Shown here piece after piece: positions 14,255 to 23,003 of a stretch of DNA of 64,000 bases. Under the pieces are notes generated by a model. It did no database searches. It saw only the letters and a list, made by a program, of their open reading frames with translations, and was not told the origin of the DNA. Position numbers and translations under genes: made by a program. How positions within the stretch are numbered: the first letter of the stretch is position 1; each line of letters opens with the position of its first letter. The DNA lies in assembly GCF_041051975.1 (NCBI RefSeq), contig NZ_CP163435.1, positions 1,178,001 through 1,242,000 of the forward strand, written 5' to 3'. The DNA comes from Streptomyces sp. R21 (GTDB lineage Bacteria > Actinomycetota > Actinomycetes > Streptomycetales > Streptomycetaceae).

Positions 14255-17200
14255 AGCGCCTCCTCGTCGCGCTGATGCTCATCGTCTGCTCGGTCCTCAC
14301 CGCCACCCCGGCCCACGCGGCGCAGACCATCGGGTTCCCCACCTTCAGCGGACCCGCGATCCCGTCCCCGCCCGTCGCCTACACACCGGGCGACATGATG
14401 CGGAGCATCTACGACGCGGAGAGGTCGGGGACCGACTTCTGGATGGACCGCCTACTGGCCCGCTCCGGCGACGACCCGTCCGGGCCCTGGCTGATGAGCC
14501 GTGGCCGCGCCCTCTTCATGAAGGAACACGACCCCTCCAAGCTCGGGTTCGCCGGCAAGGTCGCCTACTGGGAGAGCATCAACGACAACAGCGCCTACAC
14601 CGTCGCGATCACCCCGGGCACCTTCACCGAGCAGGTCTCCCAGCGCTGGCAGGCCCCCAGTTACTGGAAGAGCGTGCACACCAGCGGCTCGGTGACGGTC
14701 AACCAGACCAAGTTCATCACCGACAACAACGTCGCCGTGACCAACCTGTCGATCAAGAACAACGGATCGAGCTCCACCACACTGCAGTTACGGGCCACTT
14801 CCCCGTACGCCACCACGGGCACCGGCAGCGAACTGACCGGGCAGGTGAACGCCTACAACAACCTCACGACCATCCGCCCGCGGCTCACCGGCGACGGCTT
14901 CGCCGTATCCAGCGGCGGCCTCAACCGGTCGGTGACGATCGCGGCCGGAGCCACGGTGACCACGAAGGTGGTCATGGGCTTCGTCACCGACGAGATCCCC
15001 GAGTCCCTCACCGAGTACAACGCCTACGCGGGCTACTCCCCCGCGACCGCGTTCGCGACCCACGTCAGGGCCTACAACCTGTGGTGGGCGCAGAACGTGC
15101 CCTACATCGACGTGCCCGAGCCCGCGATCAAGAAGAGCATCTACTACCGCTGGTGGCTGATGCGCTTCAACAGCCTCGACGCCGACATCCCCGGGCAGAC
15201 CTTCCAGTTCCCGACCTCCACCGAGGGCGTTCTCGGCTACAACAACGCCATCGCGCTCACCCAGCCCATGCACATCGACGACCTGAAGTACCTGCGCAAC
15301 CCGGCCTACGCGTACGGGGACTGGCTGAACGTCGGCCAGGTCTCCAAGGGCGGCCGCTTCCTCGACAACCCGGGTGACCCGGAGAACTGGTCCAACAGCT
15401 ACACCCAGTACATCGCCGAGGCCGCGTGGAAGAGTTACCAGATCCACGGCGGCCAGCCGGCCATCGCCGGCAACCTCGCCCACTACGCCGAGGGCGACGT
15501 CAAGGGCCAACTCGCCTACTACGACCACGACAACAACAAGCTCATCGAGTACGACTGGGGCGCCCTGACCGGCAACGACGCCGACGCGGTCTCCTTCCAC
15601 TGGAAGCCCGGCAACATGGACCGCGCCGAGTCCGCCTACCAGTACAGCGGCGCGCTCGCCGCCGCCCAGGCCTACGAGGCGACCGGCAACACGGCCAAGG
15701 CCACCGAGATGCGGGCGCTCGCGACACAGATCAAGGACGCGATCGTCAACGTGCTGTGGAACCCGAACCGCCAACTCTTCGAGCACCGGCTGAAGTCGAC
15801 CAACGAGTGGGTGCCCTGGAAGGAGATCAACAACTACTACCCGTTCTCGGTCGGAGCCGTCCCCAACACCGCGACCTACAAGCAGGCCCTGCGCCTGTTC
15901 GACGATCCGGCCCAGTACCCCGTCTTCCCCTTCTACACGGCCAACCAGGTCGACAAGAAGGCGGCGGCCGACGCCGGGAGCCCGGGGTCGAACAACTTCT
16001 CCACCATCAACTCCACCGTCCAGTTCCGGCTGTACTCCTCGGTGCTGCGCAACTACCCCAACTCGTGGATGAACGCGACCGACTACAAGAAGCTGCTCTA
16101 CTGGAACGCCTGGGCGCAGTACGTCGGCGGCAACACCCAGTGGCCCGATGCCAACGAGTTCTGGGCCGACTGGAACGGCAGCAGCATCGACTACCGGTCC
16201 TGGATCCACCACAACATCCTGGGCAGCAGCAACTGGACCGTGATCGAGGACGTCGCCGGCCTGCGGCCCCGCAACGACGCCAAGGTCGAGCTCTCCCCGA
16301 TCGACATCGGCTGGGCCCACTTCACCGTCAACAACCTCCGTTACCGGGGCGCCGACCTGTCCATCGTCTGGGACGACCCGGCCGACGGCGTGGTGCGCTA
16401 CCCGGGCGTCCCGGAGGGGTACTCGATCTACATCAACGGCAACCGGGTCGCCACCGTCAACTCGCTGGTGCCCTTCACCTGGGATCCGGCCACCGGTGAC
16501 GTCACCACGAGCGGCACGGTCACCCAGCACACGGCCGTCCCTGGTCTCAAGGCCCCCAACCAGGTCGTACAGGACAGCCCCCGGCTGGTCGACATGTTCG
16601 CCAAGGCCGGCGTCGACCTGACCGCCGACCTGACCAACCTCGCCGCCGGGGCGACGGCCAGCGCCTCCTACACCGCCTCCGGCAGCACCGTCGCCGGCGC
16701 GGTGGACGGCTATCCCACCAACGATCCGTTCTGGGGCGCCGGCGGCTCCCCGGGCAGCCAGGACTGGTACGAGCTGAACCTGGGCACCGCCCGCACGTTC
16801 AACGAGGTGCGCCTGTACTTCAAGGACAGCCGCCCGGCGAGCACCACCTACCGGGCCCCGTCCGCGTACAGCATCCAGTACTACAACGGCAGTACGTGGG
16901 TGGACGTGCCCGGCCAGACCAAGAGCCCGACAGCGCCGCGTGCCAACTACAACCTGGTGCAGTTCCCCGCGGTCAACGCCCAACGCCTGAGAGTCCTGGC
17001 CACCAACGCCGCCGGGGCCAAGACGGGCCTCACCGAGGTGAAGGTCTTCAACCGGGGTGGCGTCCAGCCACCGGCCAACCTCGCGACGTCCGCGACCCCG
17101 TCCGCGTCGTACACCTCCTCCTGGGAGAGCGTCAACGCGATCAACGACGGCATCGACCCGCCCTCGTCCAACGACACCGTGAATCCGCGGTGGGGCACCT

Positions 17201-17520
17201 GGCCGGAGACCGGACAGCAATGGGCCGAACTGACCTGGCCGTCGGCCAAGACCATCAACAAGGCCGACGTGTACTTCTTCGACGACGACCAGGGCATCGA
17301 CATGCCCGCCTCATGGAAGCTGCAGTACTGGAACGGCAGCGCCTACGTCGACGTACCCGGGGCGAGCGGCTATCCCCTGGCCAAGAACCAGTACAACACC
17401 GTCACGTTCACGGCGACGAACACCACGCGCCTGCGGGTGCTGCTCACCGGCAACGGCACCAACTCCGTCGGACTCCTCGAGACGAAGGTGTACGGCCCCA
17501 CCACAACCGCCAAGCGATGA
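14251..17520 (+). CDS. Large secreted (alpha/alpha)6-type glycoside hydrolase with two F5/8C domains
   Basis: Secreted protein of 1,089 aa. Signal peptide 1-24 (ends AHA). Residues about 25-780 look like a beta-sandwich plus an (alpha/alpha)6 barrel of the MGH1/GH63 superfamily (WWLMRFNS, GDWLNVGQVSKGGRF, YPFSVGAVP, WEDW-like segments such as WADWNGSSIDYRSWIHHN). Two discoidin/F5-8C sugar-binding domains follow (about 795-935 and 950-1088). The family number is uncertain: GH121 beta-L-arabinobiosidase is the attractive option because the neighbours (GH127, GH43, CUT1 importer, LacI) match that system as I recall it, but GH142 or another family is possible. First enzyme of an operon with the GH43 and metalloprotease genes. 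Confidence 0.8.
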   Translation: MKRLLVALMLIVCSVLTATPAHAAQTIGFPTFSGPAIPSPPVAYTPGDMMRSIYDAERSGTDFWMDRLLARSGDDPSGPWLMSRGRALFMKEHDPSKLGFAGKVAYWESINDNSAYTVAITPGTFTEQVSQRWQAPSYWKSVHTSGSVTVNQTKFITDNNVAVTNLSIKNNGSSSTTLQLRATSPYATTGTGSELTGQVNAYNNLTTIRPRLTGDGFAVSSGGLNRSVTIAAGATVTTKVVMGFVTDEIPESLTEYNAYAGYSPATAFATHVRAYNLWWAQNVPYIDVPEPAIKKSIYYRWWLMRFNSLDADIPGQTFQFPTSTEGVLGYNNAIALTQPMHIDDLKYLRNPAYAYGDWLNVGQVSKGGRFLDNPGDPENWSNSYTQYIAEAAWKSYQIHGGQPAIAGNLAHYAEGDVKGQLAYYDHDNNKLIEYDWGALTGNDADAVSFHWKPGNMDRAESAYQYSGALAAAQAYEATGNTAKATEMRALATQIKDAIVNVLWNPNRQLFEHRLKSTNEWVPWKEINNYYPFSVGAVPNTATYKQALRLFDDPAQYPVFPFYTANQVDKKAAADAGSPGSNNFSTINSTVQFRLYSSVLRNYPNSWMNATDYKKLLYWNAWAQYVGGNTQWPDANEFWADWNGSSIDYRSWIHHNILGSSNWTVIEDVAGLRPRNDAKVELSPIDIGWAHFTVNNLRYRGADLSIVWDDPADGVVRYPGVPEGYSIYINGNRVATVNSLVPFTWDPATGDVTTSGTVTQHTAVPGLKAPNQVVQDSPRLVDMFAKAGVDLTADLTNLAAGATASASYTASGSTVAGAVDGYPTNDPFWGAGGSPGSQDWYELNLGTARTFNEVRLYFKDSRPASTTYRAPSAYSIQYYNGSTWVDVPGQTKSPTAPRANYNLVQFPAVNAQRLRVLATNAAGAKTGLTEVKVFNRGGVQPPANLATSATPSASYTSSWESVNAINDGIDPPSSNDTVNPRWGTWPETGQQWAELTWPSAKTINKADVYFFDDDQGIDMPASWKLQYWNGSAYVDVPGASGYPLAKNQYNTVTFTATNTTRLRVLLTGNGTNSVGLLETKVYGPTTTAKR

Positions 17521-17533
17521 AGGGTGCGTTCCA

Positions 17534-19030
17534 GTGACCCGTTCCAGATGCCTGTCCGTGCTCACCGCCGTACTCGCGATGGTGGTCGCCTTCCTGGTGG
17601 CGCCTCCGCCGGCGGCCGCGGCCGTCACGTTCACCTCGACCGCGGTGAACCAGAACGGCAGCAACTGCCTTGACCTGCCGAACAGTTCGTCGACCGCCGG
17701 AACGCAGCTGCGCGCGTTCACCTGCAGTTCCGGAGCGAACCAGAACCTCGGCTTCTCCCTCGTCTCGGGATCGAGCGACACCTACACGATCACCACCCAG
17801 TCCGGTCAGTGCGTCGACGTCTACGGCGCGTCCACGGCGGACAACGCCGCGATCATCCAGTGGCCCTGTCACGGCGGAACGAACCAGCAGTGGCGCCTCA
17901 CACCGGTGTCGGTGAGCGGCACCGACAAGACCTTCGACCTGGTCTCCGTCAGCTCCGGCAAGTGCGTGACGCCGAGCGGCGGTTCGTCGGCCTCGAACAC
18001 CGACTTGGTGCAGCTGCCGTGCGCCACCGCGAACGGCAGGGTGTGGCGGCTGCCAGGTTTCACCGGCGGCTCCACGAACCCGCACACCTTCACCAACCCG
18101 CTCTCCCAGCACGGGCCCGACCCATGGCTGACGTACTACGACGGGTACTACTACCTCGCCACCACCACCTGGAACTCGACGATCACCATGCGCAAGGCCA
18201 GCACCCTCGCGGGGCTCGCCACCGCCACCGACCAGGTGATCTTCAACCTCACCCGGCCCAACGGCGCCGGCACGATGTGGGCCCCGGAGTTCCACCTGCT
18301 CGACGGACCAGGCGGAAAACGGTGGTACTTCTACTACACGGCCGGACAGGAACCGTACGACCTGGGCACCCAGCGGATCCACGTGCTGGAGAGCGCCGGC
18401 CTGGACCCGATGGGGCCCTACACCTTCAAGGCCGACCTGCTCGACCCGACCCAGGACAACACCTGGGAGCTGGACCCGAGCATTCTGCAACTGGACGGCA
18501 AGCTCTACCTCCTGGGCACGTTCTACAACGGCTCGCAACCCATGTTCATCCGGCCCCTGTCGAACCCCTGGACCGCCTCCGGAACCCGCCATGTGCTCTC
18601 CACCCCCACATACAGCTGGGAGACGGTGGGCGGCGCGGTCAACGAGGGCGCCGAGGTGCTTCAGCGGGGCGGCAAGACGTTCATCGTCTACTCCGCGAGC
18701 CACTGCTCCACGCCCGACTACAAGCTGGGGATGCTCACCTACAACGGTGGCGATCCGCTGAACTCCGCCTCCTGGGTCAAGTCGCCCAACCCGGTCTTCC
18801 AGAGGTCCAACGCAGGCGGCGTGTACGGCCCCGGCCACAACGGCTTCTTCAAGTCGCCCGACGGGACCGAGGACTGGATGGTCTACCACGCCAACAACTC
18901 CGCGAGCGGTGGCTGCGACATGAACCGCAGCACCCGAGCGCAGAAGTTCACCTGGAACGCCGACGGCACACCGAACTTCGGTACCCCGGTCGCCCTCGGC
19001 ACCACCCTGCCCGCACCCTCAGGGGAGTAG
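17534..19030 (+). CDS. Secreted CBM13-GH43 alpha-L-arabinofuranosidase-like enzyme
   Basis: Secreted 498-residue enzyme. Signal peptide 1-30; a CBM13 beta-trefoil at about 31-175 (CLDLPNSSSTAGTQ, GTNQQWRLTP); a GH43 five-bladed propeller from 180. The three catalytic carboxylates of GH43 are visible: base D196 (HGPDPWL), D314 (WELDPSI) and acid E371 (NEGAEV). Family members of this size are usually exo-acting arabinofuranosidases or xylosidases; the locus points to alpha-L-arabinofuranosidase. GTG start preceded by GAAGGG, 13 nt after the previous stop; 4 nt separate it from the metalloprotease gene, so the three are one operon under the promoter at 13840. Confidence 0.9.
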   Translation: MTRSRCLSVLTAVLAMVVAFLVAPPPAAAAVTFTSTAVNQNGSNCLDLPNSSSTAGTQLRAFTCSSGANQNLGFSLVSGSSDTYTITTQSGQCVDVYGASTADNAAIIQWPCHGGTNQQWRLTPVSVSGTDKTFDLVSVSSGKCVTPSGGSSASNTDLVQLPCATANGRVWRLPGFTGGSTNPHTFTNPLSQHGPDPWLTYYDGYYYLATTTWNSTITMRKASTLAGLATATDQVIFNLTRPNGAGTMWAPEFHLLDGPGGKRWYFYYTAGQEPYDLGTQRIHVLESAGLDPMGPYTFKADLLDPTQDNTWELDPSILQLDGKLYLLGTFYNGSQPMFIRPLSNPWTASGTRHVLSTPTYSWETVGGAVNEGAEVLQRGGKTFIVYSASHCSTPDYKLGMLTYNGGDPLNSASWVKSPNPVFQRSNAGGVYGPGHNGFFKSPDGTEDWMVYHANNSASGGCDMNRSTRAQKFTWNADGTPNFGTPVALGTTLPAPSGE

Positions 19031-19034
19031 CCCG

Positions 19035-20195
19035 ATGAGACGACGACCTCGCTTGCTGTCCCTCTGGGCGATGGTGCTCACCGTGATGATCGGTTCGGTC
19101 CTGGGCACCGTCGTGCTCGCACCGCCCGTCCAGGCCGCGACGGCGTTCACCTCCACCGCGGTCAACCAGAACGGCGGCAACTGCCTCGATCTGCCGGGCA
19201 GTTCCACCGCCGACGGCATCCAGCTCATCCAATGGCCCTGCCACGGCGAGGCCAACCAGACCTTCACCTTCACTCCGGTCAGCGGCACCACCGACCAGTA
19301 CGGCATCGGCACTTCGACCAGCGGAAAATGCGTGGAGGTCAACGGAGCATCCACCGCCGACAACGCCACGATCGTCCAGCGGACCTGCGGCACCGGGTCC
19401 CACCAGAAGTTCCGTCTGACGCCCGTGACGAACAACGGGACGAACAACGCCTTCGCCCTGCAGGCGGTCCACTCCGGCAAATGCGTCGCCCCGTCGGGCG
19501 ACTCCTCGGCCGGCAACACCGGCCTCGTGCAACTGCCTTGCAGCAATGCGGCGTCACGGGTGTGGCGGCTGCCCAACTACGCCGGCGGAGGCGGCCCGAC
19601 CACGCCGCCGACAAGGACCGTCCGGGTCTTCTGGCTGAAGCCTTCCGACGTTCCGTTCGACCAGCGATACCCCGACGGCATCGCCGGCGTGATGCGGGAG
19701 GCACAGCGCTACTACAAGCAGGAGCTCGGCAAGACCTTCACGCTGAACGACCCCGTGGTCGAGGTCGTCAACGGGGACCAGCCGCGGAGCTGGTACGAGA
19801 ACACGCCCAACGGCGGCGACCGTTACTGGTGGGCCGTCACCAACATGCAGAACGAACTCGCCAGAAAGTTCGGCCTGAACAACCCAGACAGCCGGTGGCT
19901 CAACGTGGGCGAGATCAGCGCCGAGGGAGAAGGCGCGGGCGGGGGCGCCAGCCCCGGATGGGTCGTGCTGAGCGGGCACGACGCGGACGGCGCCGCAGGC
20001 ACCAGCGGACAGTCGAAGAACCGCTGGTACGGCGGGATGGTGCACGAACTCGGCCACGCCTTCGGCCTGCCGGACTCGTCCTCGACCGACGGCACCCCGA
20101 TGTCCGCGTCCTTCTACGACTACCCGAACACCCACTTCAACCAGAGCCAGAAGAACCAGATCCTCAACGGTCCCTACGGGGGCTTCCTGTCCTGA
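19035..20195 (+). CDS. Secreted CBM13-linked zinc metalloprotease
   Basis: Secreted 386-residue protein. Signal peptide 1-34, a CBM13 beta-trefoil about 35-180 closely resembling that of the GH43 next door, a Pro/Thr linker, and a catalytic domain 193-386 with HELGHAFGLPD (H337, E338, H341, D347). This is the HExxHxxGxxD zinc motif used by snapalysin-type (M7) and related proteases, in which Asp is the third ligand. ATG follows a GGGGAG site 4 nt after the GH43 stop. A protease carrying a sugar-binding module within an arabinoside operon suggests cleavage of glycosylated wall proteins such as extensins (inference). A strong terminator follows. Confidence 0.88.
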   Translation: MRRRPRLLSLWAMVLTVMIGSVLGTVVLAPPVQAATAFTSTAVNQNGGNCLDLPGSSTADGIQLIQWPCHGEANQTFTFTPVSGTTDQYGIGTSTSGKCVEVNGASTADNATIVQRTCGTGSHQKFRLTPVTNNGTNNAFALQAVHSGKCVAPSGDSSAGNTGLVQLPCSNAASRVWRLPNYAGGGGPTTPPTRTVRVFWLKPSDVPFDQRYPDGIAGVMREAQRYYKQELGKTFTLNDPVVEVVNGDQPRSWYENTPNGGDRYWWAVTNMQNELARKFGLNNPDSRWLNVGEISAEGEGAGGGASPGWVVLSGHDADGAAGTSGQSKNRWYGGMVHELGHAFGLPDSSSTDGTPMSASFYDYPNTHFNQSQKNQILNGPYGGFLS

Positions 20196-20204
20196 CGCGG
20201 ACCG

Positions 20205-20241
20205 CCGGCGGCGAGGCATCGGTGCGATGCCTCGCCGCCGG
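20205..20241 (+). terminator. Strong stem-loop terminator of the secreted-enzyme operon
   Basis: A perfect 16-bp stem (CCGGCGGCGAGGCATC paired with GATGCCTCGCCGCCGG) with a 5-nt loop, 10 nt after the metalloprotease stop and before the convergent YqeY-like gene. Confidence 0.8.
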
Positions 20242-20274
20242 TCGGAGTGAGCCGAGCGCGCGGCCCGTTGTGTT

Positions 20275-20637
20275 CTACGGAGTGCCGTGGCCGTCGAGGA
20301 AGCGCAGCAGCACAGCGGCCTCCGCGCGCAGCTGCGCGACTCGGTCACCGTGCGCGGGTGCGGTCAACTGCGCTGCGGCTTCCAGTCGTTCGGTGGCCTC
20401 GGCTCGTACGATATCCGCCACATCGCACTCGCTCAGCTCACGTCGCGCCGCTTCGGTGACACCGACGCCGACCGGTGACTGTTCGAGAGCCAGGCCGCGC
20501 ATCTCGGCTTCGTCCACGGGCACCGCCTCAGCGTTGTCCAGTGCGGCGAGCGTGGTGCGCAGGGCGTTCACCGCGGCCTTGTCGCGGGCACGCATCGCTT
20601 CCGGGAGGGCTTGACGCATACGAAGACGTAGAGACAT
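20275..20637 (-). CDS. GatB/YqeY-domain protein (short form)
   Basis: A 120-residue protein resembling the YqeY/GatB tail domain: MRARDKAAVNALRTTLAALDNAEAVP, followed by ECDVADIVRAEATERLEAAAQL and a C-terminal helix LRAEAAVLLRFLD. YqeY proteins are usually about 150 residues and share the C-terminal fold of the amidotransferase subunit GatB; their role is unclear. The GQ-type end motif of the longer forms is absent here. Divergent from the DUF5990 gene with a 46-bp gap. Confidence 0.75.
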   Translation of the reverse strand: MSLRLRMRQALPEAMRARDKAAVNALRTTLAALDNAEAVPVDEAEMRGLALEQSPVGVGVTEAARRELSECDVADIVRAEATERLEAAAQLTAPAHGDRVAQLRAEAAVLLRFLDGHGTP

Positions 20638-20683
20638 GCCGGGAACCCTATGGCCGGACCTCTGGCTCCATCAACGAGGGATG

Positions 20684-21160
20684 ATGGCGGGCATGCGCAT
20701 CCGCATCGACGCCGTCGACCTGCCCGGCCTCAGCTGCCCGGCCCCCGTTGACAGCAATGTCCCTGAGTACGGCAACCTCCACGTCGCGGTGCAACGCCGC
20801 GACCGTCCGGCCGAACTCCTCGCGCCCCAGCGCGGCGACGCACCATCCGCGACCTGGACCCTGGAGTGCACCACCCATACTTCGCCGACCGGCACCGAAG
20901 TCAAAGGCCCCTATGTGCAGGACCGTCTGGGCCGGCGGTTCATCTACCTGTCGTGGGGCACGGTCGACGAGTCGGGCACCTTCAGCATGTTCCGCCGCGC
21001 CAAGCTGATGCTCGACGTCGTCCCCGCCGACGTACTCGCCGCCGCCGCACGCGACGGACTGCTCGTCGGACGCCTCGGCCTGACCGACGCGCAGGGCGGG
21101 CCTCTTTGCGCACGCGTCGAGCCCCCGCACATCACCTGGACCGCGGAATGCGCAGGCTAG
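20684..21160 (+). CDS. DUF5990-family protein
   Basis: A small soluble protein (158 aa from the chosen start) beginning MRIRIDAVDLPGLSCP three residues in, with HVAVQRRDRPAELL, KGPYVQDRLGRRFIYLSWGTVD and FRRAKLMLDVVPADVL, the pattern of the actinobacterial DUF5990 family. Function unknown. In-frame ATGs at 20681, 20684 and 20693 compete; AGGG at 20676 favours 20684, but the family's usual N-terminus favours 20693. No signal peptide or membrane segment. Confidence 0.75.
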   Translation: MAGMRIRIDAVDLPGLSCPAPVDSNVPEYGNLHVAVQRRDRPAELLAPQRGDAPSATWTLECTTHTSPTGTEVKGPYVQDRLGRRFIYLSWGTVDESGTFSMFRRAKLMLDVVPADVLAAAARDGLLVGRLGLTDAQGGPLCARVEPPHITWTAECAG

Positions 21161-21199
21161 GACAGGTTGCACACCGTCCCCCTCCGGCATCATGCAGGC

Positions 21200-21511
21200 G
21201 TGATCACCATTCATCTGAAGTACGAGATCGACGCCGAGAAGCTCGACGATTTCGAGGAGTACGGCCGCCGCTGGGTCCGGCTCGTCAACCGTTTCGGCGG
21301 AACGCACCATGGCTACTTCCTGCCGAGTGAGGGCGACAGCGACATCGCCTACGCGCTCTTCTCGTTCCCCAGCCTGGCCGCGTACGAGCGGTACCGCACG
21401 GACAGCATGTCCGACCCGGAGTGCCAGGAAGCGTTCGCACTGGCTCGTGAGACCCGCTGCATCAGGCGCTACGAGCGCCGCTTCCTCCGACCGCTGGACG
21501 ACCTGGCTTGA
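21200..21511 (+). CDS. NIPSNAP-family protein
   Basis: A 103-residue ferredoxin-like alpha/beta protein: VITIHLKYEIDAEKLDDFE, then HHGYFLPSEGDSDIAYALFSFPSLAAYERYR, then a C-terminal RYERRFLRPL. This matches small NIPSNAP/dimeric alpha-beta barrel proteins of actinobacteria, whose function is poorly defined. The GTG at 21200 gives the conserved start; an upstream ATG at 21167 adds an unconserved leader. It is followed by the Dps gene on the same strand. Confidence 0.8.
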   Translation: MITIHLKYEIDAEKLDDFEEYGRRWVRLVNRFGGTHHGYFLPSEGDSDIAYALFSFPSLAAYERYRTDSMSDPECQEAFALARETRCIRRYERRFLRPLDDLA

Positions 21512-21637
21512 TCCCCTCGAACGGGTCATTTCCGAGTGTCGCTTCCCCCGACTGGCAGTCAGACGACTGATCCGTGAAAGACCGGTGGCTCCGACAACAG
21601 GGATGCTGACGAAGATCCGGAAAGGAACCGCACACCC

Positions 21638-22111
21638 ATGACGGTCATCAACAGTCCACTGCCGGACAAAGAACGCGAGATCGCGGGGAGGGCCCTGCAG
21701 GCGACCCTGGTCGACCTGCTCGACCTGTCCCTGGTGGCCAAACAGGCCCACTGGAACCTCTACGGTCCGCGCTTCCGCTCCATCCACCTGCAGCTCGACG
21801 AGGTGGTCACCACCGCGCGCGAATACGCCGACACGGTGGCCGAACGCGCCGCCGCGCTGGGAGTCAGTCCGGACGGGCGGGCCGCCACCATCGCCGCCAC
21901 CAGCGGTGTGCCCGACTTCGCGGTGGGTTGGACCAAGGACGTCGACGCCATCGACGCTCTGGTGCGGACGTTCTCCGCCGTCATCGAACGCGTGCGGGAA
22001 CACATCGAGGTGACCGGTCCGGCGGACGCCGTGACACAGGACCTGCTGATCGGCCTGACCGCCGATCTGGAGAAGCAGAGCTGGATGTTCCAGGCCGAGA
22101 ACCGCAGTTGA
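21638..22111 (+). CDS. Dps-family ferritin-like DNA-protection protein
   Basis: A 157-residue four-helix protein. The ferroxidase ligands of Dps are present: H38 in AKQAHWNLYG, H50 and D54/E55 in RSIHLQLDE. The length is that of a minimal Dps without a DNA-binding tail. Dps dodecamers store iron and shield DNA from peroxide; this one acts in the cytoplasm. The start is preceded by AAAGGA with a rather long spacer. It stands apart from the regulator downstream, which has its own operator. Confidence 0.92.
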   Translation: MTVINSPLPDKEREIAGRALQATLVDLLDLSLVAKQAHWNLYGPRFRSIHLQLDEVVTTAREYADTVAERAAALGVSPDGRAATIAATSGVPDFAVGWTKDVDAIDALVRTFSAVIERVREHIEVTGPADAVTQDLLIGLTADLEKQSWMFQAENRS

Positions 22112-22205
22112 GGGATTCGGGGACGGTAGCCCACAAGGGGACCGTCCCCGTTACTCCCCGGCGGAGGACCGTCTGGAGCAGTGACGGCCCTTGCACTCGA
22201 TGCGA

Positions 22206-22226
22206 GTCACCTGTCAAGGTGGTGAC
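22206..22226. promoter_or_regulatory. CGNR-regulon palindrome, site A
   Basis: GTCACC, nine bases (TGTCAAGGT), GGTGAC, ending directly at the GTG start of the CGNR regulator. It differs by one base from the reverse complement of the msrA site at 27811. Its position over the ribosome-binding region suggests a leaderless or short-leader transcript under autorepression. Confidence 0.65.
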
Positions 22227-22790
22227 GTGAATCTTGACCATGTATTCGTATGCGGGCACCCGGCCCTCGACTTCGCGGCCACCCTCCGAGCCCGGCGCTC
22301 GACCCGGTTCGAGATGTTCGTGACACCGGAGCGGCTGAATGCCTGGTACCTGGAGTCCGGGCTGGTGGACACGATCACTCCCGGTGAGGAGGACGACGTC
22401 CGCGAGGCCACGACCGTACGCGAGGCCATCTACCGGCTCGTCACCGACCGCCGTCTCGGCGAGGCCTTCGACCGGGAATCGCTCGACGCGGTCAACGCCG
22501 CCGCGCGCAAGACCCCCGTGACGCCCCAGCTCACCCCGACCGGGCGGCTCGCCGAGGCGACGCCCGAGCAGGCGCTGGCGACCATCGCCCGGCAGGCCGT
22601 GGAACTGCTCAGCGGCTCGGACGTCCCCTTGCTGAAGGAATGCGGCAACCCCGAGTGCACCAGGGTCTACATCGACCGCTCCCGGGGCATGCGGCGCCAG
22701 TGGTGCGGCATGGAGTCCTGCGGCAACAAGATCAAGGCCGCCGCATACCGCGCGCGCAAGAAGACCGCACCCGCCGCGACCGCACGCTGA
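22227..22790 (+). CDS. CGNR zinc-finger (ABATE) transcriptional regulator
   Basis: A 187-residue regulator. The N-terminal ABATE domain starts VNLDHVFVCGHPALDFAATL; the C-terminal treble clef holds LLKECGNPECTRVYIDRS and WCGMESCGNKIKAAAYRAR, with paired cysteines for zinc and the CGN(K) signature (CGNK here) ahead of a basic recognition helix. CGNR proteins are presumed DNA-binding repressors. GTG 22227 gives the family-typical N-terminus; ATGs at 22191 and 22200 would place the palindrome inside the gene. Three further copies of the site occur near genes at 25-28 kb, implying a small regulon that includes MsrA and a hydrolase. Confidence 0.9.
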   Translation: MNLDHVFVCGHPALDFAATLRARRSTRFEMFVTPERLNAWYLESGLVDTITPGEEDDVREATTVREAIYRLVTDRRLGEAFDRESLDAVNAAARKTPVTPQLTPTGRLAEATPEQALATIARQAVELLSGSDVPLLKECGNPECTRVYIDRSRGMRRQWCGMESCGNKIKAAAYRARKKTAPAATAR

Positions 22791-23003
22791 CCGACCGGTC
22801 ACCGCGCCGTGACCACCGTCAGGGCTTGCCGGTGTGACACACGCCACACGTCGGGGGTGCATAGCGGGGTGGGGTTCAGTGCCTTTGTTCTAGGTGTGGG
22901 GGCGTGTCCGCGATCATGCGGCGACGTACGTGTCGATGACGCTGTGCTGCCCTTCATGCGGTAGAGGCCGGCGTGTTCGGCAGGGGGGCAAGGGTCGACG
23001 CAG

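Noticed and set aside
14788..17220. Minus-strand frame of about 800 codons opposite the large glycosidase
   Set aside because: Gly/Val-rich antisense translation without motifs; the + strand encodes an evident secreted enzyme.
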